DNA of 64,000 bases from NCBI GenBank assembly GCA_947258755.1, contig CAMYJO010000007.1:1-64000 (forward strand), in the 5' to 3' direction. Positions 47,801 through 55,344 of the stretch are shown here, one piece after another (the first letter of the stretch is position 1; each line of letters begins with the position of its first letter). The DNA comes from an uncultured Gammaproteobacteria bacterium. GTDB taxonomy: Bacteria; Pseudomonadota; Gammaproteobacteria; JAADHQ01. A model generated the notes under the pieces. The model did no database searches. It was not told the origin of the DNA and was given only the letters and a program-made list of their open reading frames with translations. Position numbers and translations under genes: made by a program.

Positions 47801-49248
47801 ATGGCTTCCGTACCACCTTCTGCCAATACTTTTATCACCTGCTCCTGCTCTTCATTGCTGATCTGGAACATTTTTAGATATATTTTCAGGTTTTCAGGTT
47901 CCGGAAAAACAATACATGCTTCCTCCTCAAGAGAAGATTGTAGATAAGTAACGTGATCTCTGAGCCATTGTCGGTACGGATATCGTGACTTTAACTCATT
48001 ATCAATATACTCCGGCAGCATTAATTGACCATTCAATGTATCGACGGCAATCATATCACCCGGACGCAAACGCCCTTTGGTCTCAACATCATGTGGCTCA
48101 TAGTCGTACACACCAATTTCTGATGCCAGGGTTATATGCCGGTCTTTGGTAATAACATAACGTGCTGGTCGTAAGCCATTACGGTCCATCGCACAAGCAG
48201 CATATCTGCCATCGGTTAAAACAATCCCTGCCGGCCCGTCCCAGGGCTCCATGTGCATGGAATAATATTCATAGAACGCACGTAAATCAGGATCCATTGA
48301 CTTCATGTTCTGCCAGGCTCTTGGTATCAGCAGGCGCATGGCAAGAAAGATATCCATACCTCCTGCCAACATGGCTTCAAGCATATTATCCAGACTGTAG
48401 GAATCAGAACCGGACATTGAAACCCAGGGGCGTATATCCTCCATTTTCGGGATAAGGTCCGTCTCAAATTTATAGCTTCTTGCCTGCGCCCAGTTTCGAT
48501 TTCCCTGAATAGTATTAATCTCTCCATTATGTGCCAGATACCGAAATGGTTGCGCAAGTCGCCATTCAGGCCAGGTATTCGTAGAAAAACGCTGATGAAA
48601 AATACACAGGGAAGAAGTCAACCTGGCGTCATTCAAATCGACGTAAAATGACGGCAGATTATGTGGAAGCACCAGACCTTTATAACAAATCACCTGAGAG
48701 GACAGGGTAACTACATGAAATACATCATCCTTTTTTTCGATAAGTTTCTTGGCACGCCGTCGAGCGATATACAGATGCCGGTCAAACTGTTCTGTAGTGA
48801 AATCATTTGGTGAATTAACAAACACCTGTTCGATAACTGGCAGCGTTGTTAACGCCTGTGGACCACATACCTGTGGATCGACAGGAACCTGCCGCCATCC
48901 GGCGACAGTTAAACCCTCGGCTTTTAATTCAGTCTCGAGACGATGCCTGGCCCTGGCAGCCAATCCGTCATCGCGACTAAGAAATATCATACCAACACCA
49001 TATAGACCATTCAGGCCAATACCTTCGTCCTGACATACAGCCCGCAAAAAATCATCTGGCTTTTTCATCAAAATACCGCAACCGTCACCAGATTTGCCAT
49101 CCGCAGCAACAGCTCCTCGATGCGTCAGACGTGACAGGGCCTTGATAGCTGTATGTACCAGCCAATGGCTGGGCTCGCCATCCATATGTGCGATTAACCC
49201 GAATCCACAATTATCCTTGTCATTGCTTTTATCATATAGTGATGGCAT
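44803..49248 (-). CDS. gltB: Glutamate synthase large subunit
   Basis: A 1481-residue glutamine-dependent GOGAT large subunit. The N-terminal glutamine amidotransferase domain has the nucleophile Cys in DNCGFGLIAH (residue 14, after a short pro-segment). The central domain, the FMN-binding synthase domain (GGRSNSGEGGE, ISGYDGGTGASPLTS), the 3Fe-4S cluster motif CKYLRICHLNNCATGVATQ and a C-terminal beta-helix domain (GNTCLYGATGG) follow. Length is close to normal. gltD is at 36683, on the opposite strand. Confidence 0.95.
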   Translation of the reverse strand: MPSLYDKSNDKDNCGFGLIAHMDGEPSHWLVHTAIKALSRLTHRGAVAADGKSGDGCGILMKKPDDFLRAVCQDEGIGLNGLYGVGMIFLSRDDGLAARARHRLETELKAEGLTVAGWRQVPVDPQVCGPQALTTLPVIEQVFVNSPNDFTTEQFDRHLYIARRRAKKLIEKKDDVFHVVTLSSQVICYKGLVLPHNLPSFYVDLNDARLTSSLCIFHQRFSTNTWPEWRLAQPFRYLAHNGEINTIQGNRNWAQARSYKFETDLIPKMEDIRPWVSMSGSDSYSLDNMLEAMLAGGMDIFLAMRLLIPRAWQNMKSMDPDLRAFYEYYSMHMEPWDGPAGIVLTDGRYAACAMDRNGLRPARYVITKDRHITLASEIGVYDYEPHDVETKGRLRPGDMIAVDTLNGQLMLPEYIDNELKSRYPYRQWLRDHVTYLQSSLEEEACIVFPEPENLKIYLKMFQISNEEQEQVIKVLAEGGTEAIGSMGDDTPLPVLSRLPRNLYDYFRQQFAQVTNPPIDPLRESINMSLETCLGNEQNLFVHNAEHAVRIVVNSPVLSFSKYNQLLAVNDHRFMHRIIELLYPENIDLETAIKQLCETAVTAVNEGIKIIILSDRKIEKGSLPIHALLATGAVHHRLINEGLRCDVNIVVETATARDPHHFAVLIGYGASAVFPYLAYDCICHMISSGDIRDRPAADLVQTYRRGINKGLYKILSKMGISTITSYRGAQLFEAIGLNREVVDLCFTGAVTRIEGAGFEEIESDQRRISRQAWSKREEVSQGGLLKYMHAGEYHAFNPDIVHALHKAVETGNYDDYLEYTNIINQRPVTVLRDLLGLRTDIEPIALDSVEPLENIYKRFESGAMSLGALSPEAHETLACAMNRLGGRSNSGEGGESRERFGTERNSKIKQVASGRFGVTPHYLVNAEVLQIKIAQGAKPGEGGQLAGKKVNKLIASLRYATIGTPLISPPPHHDIYSIEDLAQLIFDLKQVNPAALVSVKLVSEPGVGTIAAGVAKAYADMITISGYDGGTGASPLTSVKYAGSPWELGLSETCQALRANDLRDKVRIQIDGGLKTGLDVIKATILGAESFGFGTATLLAMGCKYLRICHLNNCATGVATQEGLLRRNHFKGDEQRVMNFFQFIAQDTREWMARLGVQSINDLIGRYDLLTILPGQSQKQSRLDLYPLIYEPECDSIKPRYCHHPRNEPFDKAELAETMLADAWVAIENRQTKEFSYELKNNNRSIGARLAGEIVKRYGNKSMESTPLVIRFTGTAGQSFGVWNCGGLHLYLEGDANDYVGKGMAGGKIVIKPPLKSSFISQENAIIGNTCLYGATGGVLYAAGLAGERLAVRNSGAIAVVEGAGDHCCEYMTGGVVTILGPTGVNFGAGMTGGFAFALDLQNNFVDHYNNELVDIHRIDTEDTEAHRNYLRKSIENYESETGSLWAKTILDDFMFYVGKFWLIKPIASSLGSVIESMEQAA

Positions 49249-49303
49249 ATTATTTTTCAGTATTATGAATCAACTCTTATTTCCATTCGCAAAGAAACCG
49301 CGA

Positions 49304-50305
49304 TTAGGCTGCGAACTCTTTTCTATCTTTGGAAGATTCTTTAGTTTCTACTAACTCCTCCTTAATTCTATCAGTCTGGTAATATGCCAACGATAACTGA
49401 TCATGTACTTGCCCAAGTGTTACTTGCAGCTTACTCATGAACTTATTCAACATTTTCCTTCCCATATCTTTTTCATCCGCCTCGAACACAAGGCGTTGCA
49501 AATGCCCCAACGTCCGCAGGGCATCATCACTATCCGGCAATGATCGCAGACAGTTCTCCACCTCGTTTACACAATGAGCAATTGATCGGGGAAATTGCTT
49601 ATCCTGCAGCAGGTAACTCATTACAGCAGAACCTTTAACACGCACATGCACATGGCGTCGGTACATCTGATAGGCAGCAAGAGATTCAAGAATACTTTTC
49701 CACTGGATATCATCAAAGGGCTTGAATTCGTCAGCGAGTTTTGGCAATAAATTACCCGCACGTACTTCAAGAACGCGTGTTGTCATATCAGCACGTTCCA
49801 GGCTCCTGCCCAAACGCACGAATTCATAAGTCTGGTCATGACTCATGGAGCCACTGATATTACCGGCTATAAGCTGACAACTTCGTATTATATGAGTGAG
49901 GTACTCATATCTGCCCTTACGCGATAAAATTTTCGATTTATTTTCCTCAGCATAGTAATGCAGATCGTTCAACACTTCCCAGGTTCCACGTGGCACGATA
50001 GCCCGAGTTGTTCTTAGATTCTCCCTGGCAGACAAGAGGGAGTTCAGAATAGACCCCGGATTTAATTTATCTGATATAAGAAATTTTGCAACACTACGCT
50101 CATCCACCTCAGCATAATGTTCACTAAATAAATCTGATGATCCTGTAATAGTAATTATGGGCTCCCAGCCTGGCGCAATACCCTTGGGTAGGTCGAGCAG
50201 AAGATTTGAATTAACCATTATAATTCGCGCAGTATTTTCTGCACGCTCGATGTAACGCGCCATCCAGTAAATTCTCTCAGCCACCCTTGATAAAATCATT
50301 TGCAT
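49304..50305 (-). CDS. Alpha-E domain protein
   Basis: A 333-residue all-helical protein of the alpha-E (DUF403) family. LSRVAERIYWMARYIERAEN is the family N-terminus, GRSLERADMTTRVLEVRA the second conserved helix. The family is always linked to circularly permuted ATP-grasp genes and transglutaminase-like genes, and is predicted to take part in peptide or amide synthesis; chemistry is unproven. It starts 9 bp after the stop of the ATP-grasp gene. The first ATG (50305) or the ATG at 50299 may be used. The same domain is fused to an ATP-grasp at 55341-57953. Confidence 0.9.
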   Translation of the reverse strand: MQMILSRVAERIYWMARYIERAENTARIIMVNSNLLLDLPKGIAPGWEPIITITGSSDLFSEHYAEVDERSVAKFLISDKLNPGSILNSLLSARENLRTTRAIVPRGTWEVLNDLHYYAEENKSKILSRKGRYEYLTHIIRSCQLIAGNISGSMSHDQTYEFVRLGRSLERADMTTRVLEVRAGNLLPKLADEFKPFDDIQWKSILESLAAYQMYRRHVHVRVKGSAVMSYLLQDKQFPRSIAHCVNEVENCLRSLPDSDDALRTLGHLQRLVFEADEKDMGRKMLNKFMSKLQVTLGQVHDQLSLAYYQTDRIKEELVETKESSKDRKEFAA

Positions 50306-50314
50306 TCACCTCAC

Positions 50315-51754
50315 TTACTCTACTATCCACGTGTCTTTACTGCCACCGCCCTGGGAGGAATTGACAACTAGAGAACCTTTCTTCAAAGCTACCCTGGTAA
50401 GACCACCCCGTGTTACATAACTGCTTTCCCCTGACAATATAAATGGACGAAGATCAAGATGGCGTGGCTCCAGTTTTCCGTCACACAATGTTGGTGCTGT
50501 CGACAGACTCAGAGTTGGCTGTGCAACGTAGTTTCTGGGTTTCTTTTTAATTAGGTCTGCAAATTGTTCCCGCTCTTTTTTTGTTGAATTTGGCCCGATC
50601 AACATTCCGTAGCCACCTGACTCATTGGCGGGCTTAACGACTAATTTGTCCAGGTTATTCAGCACATAGTCACATTCATCTTTATACATACACAGATAGG
50701 TCTGTACATTCGGGATAATTGCTTTCTCACCCAGATAATATTCGATCATCTTCGGAACAAATGCATAGACCACTTTGTCATCTGCTACTCCAGCACCCGG
50801 AGCATTCGCAATAGCCACATTCCCCTTACTCCACGCACGCATAATGCCGGGTATACCTAACGTTGATTCCGGTTCGAATACCTCGGGATCCAGAAACAGG
50901 TCATCAACCCGTCGGTATATCACATCGATTCGCTCCAATCCCTCAATAGTACGCATGTAAACACAGTCATCCTCAGAAACCATGAGGTCACTGCCCTCAA
51001 CCAGCTCAACGCCCATCTGTTGGGCAAGGTAAGAGTGTTCAAAATAGGCAGAGTTATAGATACCCGGTGTAAGTACAACAATGGTTGGATAGTCCGCCGG
51101 ACGCGGTGACATAGATGCGAGCATGTCAAACAACCGCGTAGGGTAATCATCAACTGGCTGAATACTATAATCCTCAAACAACTCAGGAAATACACGCTTC
51201 ATAACCATCCGATTCTCAAGCATGTAAGAAACGCCGGAGGGAACTCGCAAATTATCTTCAAGTACATACAAAGTACCGTCCTTGTCACGTACAAGATCAC
51301 TGCCACAAATATGCGCCCATATACCCAGAGGTGGATCGATACCGACGCACTCTTTGCGAAAATTAACTGAATCAGCCAGCACTTCTTCCGGAAAAATTTC
51401 ATCTTTAATGATATTCTGCTCATGATAAATATCATCAATAAAGCAATTCAATGCCTTGACCCGTTGTATAAGTCCCTCTTCGGTACGCGCCCACTCACGT
51501 GCCGAAATCACACGTGGAATTATGTCAAATGGCCAGGTCCGATCAATTCCGGTCCCTTCACTGTAAACAGTAAATGTTATACCCATAACATGCATGGCCA
51601 TCTCGGCTGCATGACTGATGTCCTGTAGTTCATTTTCACGAAGTGATGATAGGTATTTGCAAACAGAGCGGGCGGCTTTACGTGGTCGGCTGGTCGTACC
51701 GATCAACTCATCGAATAAATCATTCGCTTCGTAATCTTTCCATTTTATGCGCAT
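50315..51754 (-). CDS. Circularly permuted ATP-grasp protein (DUF404/DUF407)
   Basis: A 479-residue ligase-like protein of the circularly permuted ATP-grasp family. Visible: RTWPFDIIPRVISAREWART, LRVPSGVSYMLENR, VVLTPGIYNSAYFEH, and the ATP-binding VVKPANESGGYGMLIGP loop. Members are predicted to form amide or peptide bonds with ATP. Operonic with the alpha-E protein, the partner always found with it. The product is unknown. Upstream lies a 1-kb divergent region shared with a VOC-protein gene. Confidence 0.9.
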   Translation of the reverse strand: MRIKWKDYEANDLFDELIGTTSRPRKAARSVCKYLSSLRENELQDISHAAEMAMHVMGITFTVYSEGTGIDRTWPFDIIPRVISAREWARTEEGLIQRVKALNCFIDDIYHEQNIIKDEIFPEEVLADSVNFRKECVGIDPPLGIWAHICGSDLVRDKDGTLYVLEDNLRVPSGVSYMLENRMVMKRVFPELFEDYSIQPVDDYPTRLFDMLASMSPRPADYPTIVVLTPGIYNSAYFEHSYLAQQMGVELVEGSDLMVSEDDCVYMRTIEGLERIDVIYRRVDDLFLDPEVFEPESTLGIPGIMRAWSKGNVAIANAPGAGVADDKVVYAFVPKMIEYYLGEKAIIPNVQTYLCMYKDECDYVLNNLDKLVVKPANESGGYGMLIGPNSTKKEREQFADLIKKKPRNYVAQPTLSLSTAPTLCDGKLEPRHLDLRPFILSGESSYVTRGGLTRVALKKGSLVVNSSQGGGSKDTWIVE

Positions 51755-52090
51755 TACGTGTCAAACCTGCCTGTTATCGCATGTCAAATTATACGCATCC
51801 TGCCTGTGACTTGACATGCCTGGTAAAAAGCCCCGCCATGGATTCAAGAAGATTAAGCAACAATATAAGGCTATTCCACTTGAATAATGTCATCCTTGCT
51901 TAGATCAAAATGCAATGAATATGCCACGTCACAAATAATCTCTAACTCTTTGTTTATAAGATTAATTATAAAATCACACAGTAACTGTCATGCACGGTAA
52001 ATGTGCATAAGAAGTAAATATAATTACATATGCACTAAGATCGCCTGCGTTAAAAACACCCTCTTATCTATGTATTAACCGTGAAACTGA

Positions 52091-52144
52091 CTGATTGCTG
52101 TGCAAACTACTAAACTTCGCATCAATGCCGTGCATCGCAATGAC
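52091..52144 (-). repeat. REP-like palindromic repeat, copy 2 (inverted)
   Basis: On the minus strand it begins GTCATTGCGA and ends CAGCAATCAG, with complementary ends about 54 bp apart. It is the same family as 10650-10690 but with a different, longer interior. Confidence 0.5.
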
Positions 52145-52576
52145 AAGCTTAGCTCTTTTCTATCGGGTTTCAGGGATTCATATAATAATTTTCCCGCTAT
52201 CAGTAACAACTATCCCCATGATGTAAATTAAACGGAGTACATCAGGACACCTAAACAGTGACCATTGCTGGACTATATGCCCGGACAGTGCAGTACTCAA
52301 AACCAGGGATCAGACAGCTAATGAATCCTTTTACCAGTTTGACTAGGACTATTGTAAGGGCTGCGGGTTGTGCGCTCACGAATGTCTATGCGGTATTATA
52401 GAAATGACTGAAGATTTATAAAGCGAATTGTAATTAAAGATTTCATGTCTATTGTCTTTAATTGTTCAGCAAACGTGCATAAGGTCTTTACGTGAACCGG
52501 GATGGTGCGGATTTTATTGTTAACTCTAATCAAAAACAGCCGGCATACCTGCTCCAGGAGAGCTATTGTTCGTTGA

Positions 52577-52604
52577 GTCATTGCGAGACAAAGGCGGCAA
52601 TCTG
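52577..52604 (+). repeat. REP-like palindromic repeat, copy 3
   Basis: GTCATTGCGAG, a short spacer, and CGGCAATCTG. The ends match copy 1 in sequence and orientation, with a shorter middle. Confidence 0.55.
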
Positions 52605-52787
52605 CTATATAGAATCAATAAGTCAATGATTGCTTTGGTACTTCTCATCTGACAATCACGAATCCAGCATAACATCACTATGCTAATGGTTCATCTTAAG
52701 GTTTGCTTAATTCTGAAAACTGTCTATATGGCGCAATAATTGCTAAACCTTTCTTACTCGCAACTATCTGATGGAGCTCAGCTATAT

Positions 52788-54047
52788 ATGACCATTTCAC
52801 TGGACTTTGCGCGACATGGTGACAAAGAGAATTCGCCCTTTTTTGAAGAATACCTGGTGCGTCTGCTGGAAGAACGTGACCGTGTTGGTCTCACAGACAT
52901 GATTTTTGAGATCGATGCTATTATGATCACGGTTGATCCGGGGCATTCCATCGGTTATATCTGCGAACTATGCTTGATGACGCCATACCACTACCTGGTG
53001 ACGCTGGAAAGCGAATCCCACTGGACTCATATCTTGCGCGTTGATCTTGACTACCCTGATATTCTGATACGTGAAGTAAAAGACCCAAAAATCCAAGGTA
53101 TTTTCAGAAGCCTTAATGAGGTATATCCGATAGGCGCCCGTAAACCCAATAGTCGTTATATGGGTGAAATCCTGCGGGTGTCTGACCTGCACAGCGTAAC
53201 AGAACTACAGAAAGAACGAGAATTCCGTTTTTTTTCGCAGGATCAGATTAGGAAAATGGAGCTACCGGGTAATTTCGCAGTGGGCAAACCATCACCCTAT
53301 ACGCATAATGTTGTTTCTTACATGGAACGCTCCCCCGAACAGCTGCGTGTGTATGCTCTTGGAATCAGTAGCATACGTTATGATATTCAGGAAGCTTACC
53401 TGGCCGCCAAGGAACTGCAGAAACTTCACCAGATTGATGATCTGATATTACCGATTGACCATTTGGCAACAAGAATTTACAGTCAGAACCGCGAAGTCGC
53501 CATACTTGAGTGGCTGTCCTTGTCGAGTTATTACTATTGGGGCTCCTATGATATTAAGAACCAGAATTCTTCTACCAATGTAACTAAAAATGTACATTTT
53601 GATGAAGCTATACGCAGTCCGGTAAAGGTATTTACCGCAAATAATACACCCTATTTTGTTAACCATTTAGAAAAAATGCCGTCACCTACCGAAACTTTTG
53701 TGCGTAATTATGGACCACGTCTTCACCATGTTGCACTTGCGGTCAGAGACGGAGAACGTGGCAATATGGAAAACATAGAATATGTGGTCAAGCAGATCAA
53801 GCAGGAAGGTCAGGACTTCCTCCTTGATGTGATCGGCTCCAAGGATGAAGGTCTCAAGCAGATATTCTCCAATGCCTCTGAGCACTCTTCGCTGATCATT
53901 GAATATGTACAACGTTACGGTGAATTCGATGGCTTCTTTACCAAGAAAAATGTTGCCGAGCTTACCCATGCTGCGGGGGTGGCAGATGAATTACTGGAGC
54001 TACAGGCAGAATCTATGAGCTCAGATTCAATCAAGGATTCTCATTAG
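52788..54047 (+). CDS. VOC-superfamily protein with an HPPD-like C-terminal half (function unknown)
   Basis: A protein of about 419 residues. The C-terminal half looks like the two-module vicinal oxygen chelate core of 4-hydroxyphenylpyruvate dioxygenase: candidate metal ligands are His in LPIDHLATRIY, His in LHHVALAVRDGE and Glu in LIIEYVQRYGEFDGFF. The N-terminal half (residues 1-200) is unfamiliar. It is not a plain HPPD, as N- and C-terminal signatures differ. GGAG lies 11 nt before the ATG at 52788; a TTG at 52740 is less likely. It sits between the two ATP-grasp gene groups, so it may oxidise a cluster product or precursor. That is inference. Confidence 0.6.
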   Translation: MTISLDFARHGDKENSPFFEEYLVRLLEERDRVGLTDMIFEIDAIMITVDPGHSIGYICELCLMTPYHYLVTLESESHWTHILRVDLDYPDILIREVKDPKIQGIFRSLNEVYPIGARKPNSRYMGEILRVSDLHSVTELQKEREFRFFSQDQIRKMELPGNFAVGKPSPYTHNVVSYMERSPEQLRVYALGISSIRYDIQEAYLAAKELQKLHQIDDLILPIDHLATRIYSQNREVAILEWLSLSSYYYWGSYDIKNQNSSTNVTKNVHFDEAIRSPVKVFTANNTPYFVNHLEKMPSPTETFVRNYGPRLHHVALAVRDGERGNMENIEYVVKQIKQEGQDFLLDVIGSKDEGLKQIFSNASEHSSLIIEYVQRYGEFDGFFTKKNVAELTHAAGVADELLELQAESMSSDSIKDSH

Positions 54048-54050
54048 CTT

Positions 54051-54421
54051 ATGAGCAAGGATTTATCGTCTATAGAATTTTCAGTCAACGATGAGAAGAT
54101 CGTATCATTCGATAATTACAATCGTGGAATTACCCACTTCAAAGAACCATTACAGAATCTTAAATGGAAAAATAAAAATATCTTCCGTGAAGATAATTAT
54201 GAAATAGGAAACTTATCTTCTAACATTATTGATTTCAAAATTGGCTAATCATAAAATTAAATCAGTTATCAGAAGAAATAAACAAGGAAGAGCATAAACC
54301 AGCGCCGACTTATGTATCACTAACAAACCTGTTAGACTCTATCGACAGACTGGAAAACATAAAACTAAGAGTAGATCAGTTACTTCTGCTGATGGTAGTT
54401 AGACAGCGATTTGACGATTAA
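54051..54421 (+). pseudogene. Small ORF with apparent -1 frameshift, following the VOC gene
   Basis: An ATG 3 bp past the VOC stop opens a 65-codon ORF (SKDLSSIEFSVNDEKIVSFD onward) ending at 54248. In the -1 frame the sequence stays open from about 54231 to TAA 54419-54421 and has a protein-like composition (LSEEINKEEHKPAPTYVSLT, RLENIKLRVDQLLLL) but no start codon. Together they would form one about 120-residue protein interrupted once. A sequence error, a real mutation or programmed frameshifting all fit; I see no standard slippery heptamer. Family unknown. Confidence 0.4.
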
Positions 54422-54450
54422 ATGTCTCTATAGCAGATAATAAACTATGG

Positions 54451-55344
54451 TTAGACAACAACATTATCCATTGCTTCAACGTCCACTGATACATTTAACT
54501 TGTGTTCCTTTCCACCACCAAATATGACTCCCTTGAGTGGTGTCACATCACCATAGTCCCTGCCCCAGGCAGTCGTTATATGTCGCTCCATTGGAATTTG
54601 GTTGTTGGTCGGATCAAAATCTACCCAACCGAAGTCCGGGACATACACTGAGAACCAGGCATGAGATGCATCAGCTCCGCGCATGCGTTTCTGACCGGGC
54701 GGAGGTATGGTTTCCAGATAACCGCTGACATAACGTGCCGGAACACCATGTGATATCAGGCATGAAATCGCGAGGTGGGCAAAATCCTGGCATACACCCT
54801 TGCGGTGCGCAAACACTTCACTCAGAGGTGTAGCTATGGTTGTAATATGTGGATCATAATCAAAATCGTTATGGATTCGATCCATTAGATCATGAACCGC
54901 CTCCAGCACAGGCCTGCCGGAATCAAATGATGCTTGTGCATACTTGTGCAAATCGGGGTTTAAACTGACGAAAGGGGATTCTAATAAATACTGTCTTGCA
55001 TCCATATCTTCACTACGGGCACTACGCATGAGAGTATTGCGCACTTCATTCCATGGAATAGGAAAAGCCGCATCCAGCAAGTTACCTGGATGACTGATTT
55101 CTACTTCACTCACTGCTGTCACGGTCAGTGAGTCATGAGGCGTATGCACTGTAAAATAGTGCACCTTGTTACCGAAAAAATCATCCCTTTCAATACTATT
55201 GGCCACACCTGGTTGTACGTTTACACTGGAACTACTACAAACCTGTCTGTTACTGTTACGCGGAGACAAATGCGCAAGATTGTAACAGGATGTTACCGGC
55301 TTACTGTAAGTGTAATGGGTTTCATGTGTGATTCTGTATTTCAT
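54451..55344 (-). CDS. Transglutaminase-like cysteine peptidase
   Basis: A 297-residue protein with the N-terminal bacterial transglutaminase domain (MKYRITHETHYTYSKPVTS) and a transglutaminase-like core. Catalytic residues are visible: Cys in RKGVCQDFAHLAISCL, His in ASHAWFSVYVPDFGWVDFDP and the following Asp. Members are predicted peptidases or amidases. It overlaps the upstream ATP-grasp/alpha-E gene by 4 bp (ATGA), so it belongs to the same operon. Confidence 0.92.
   Translation of the reverse strand: MKYRITHETHYTYSKPVTSCYNLAHLSPRNSNRQVCSSSSVNVQPGVANSIERDDFFGNKVHYFTVHTPHDSLTVTAVSEVEISHPGNLLDAAFPIPWNEVRNTLMRSARSEDMDARQYLLESPFVSLNPDLHKYAQASFDSGRPVLEAVHDLMDRIHNDFDYDPHITTIATPLSEVFAHRKGVCQDFAHLAISCLISHGVPARYVSGYLETIPPPGQKRMRGADASHAWFSVYVPDFGWVDFDPTNNQIPMERHITTAWGRDYGDVTPLKGVIFGGGKEHKLNVSVDVEAMDNVVV

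Larger units (their letters stand above)
51755..52787. other. 1-kb divergent intergenic region with repeats
   Basis: The region separates the ATP-grasp gene (minus) from the VOC gene (plus). It is AT-rich, with two copies of the REP-like element (52091-52144 and 52577-52604) and no convincing gene. A 61-codon minus ORF at 52396-52581 has no recognisable features. Promoters for both flanking genes must lie here, but I could not assign them. Confidence 0.5.

Noticed and set aside
52396-52581. A 61-codon minus-strand ORF in the 1-kb gap
   Set aside because: No recognisable protein features, and it runs into a REP-like repeat.
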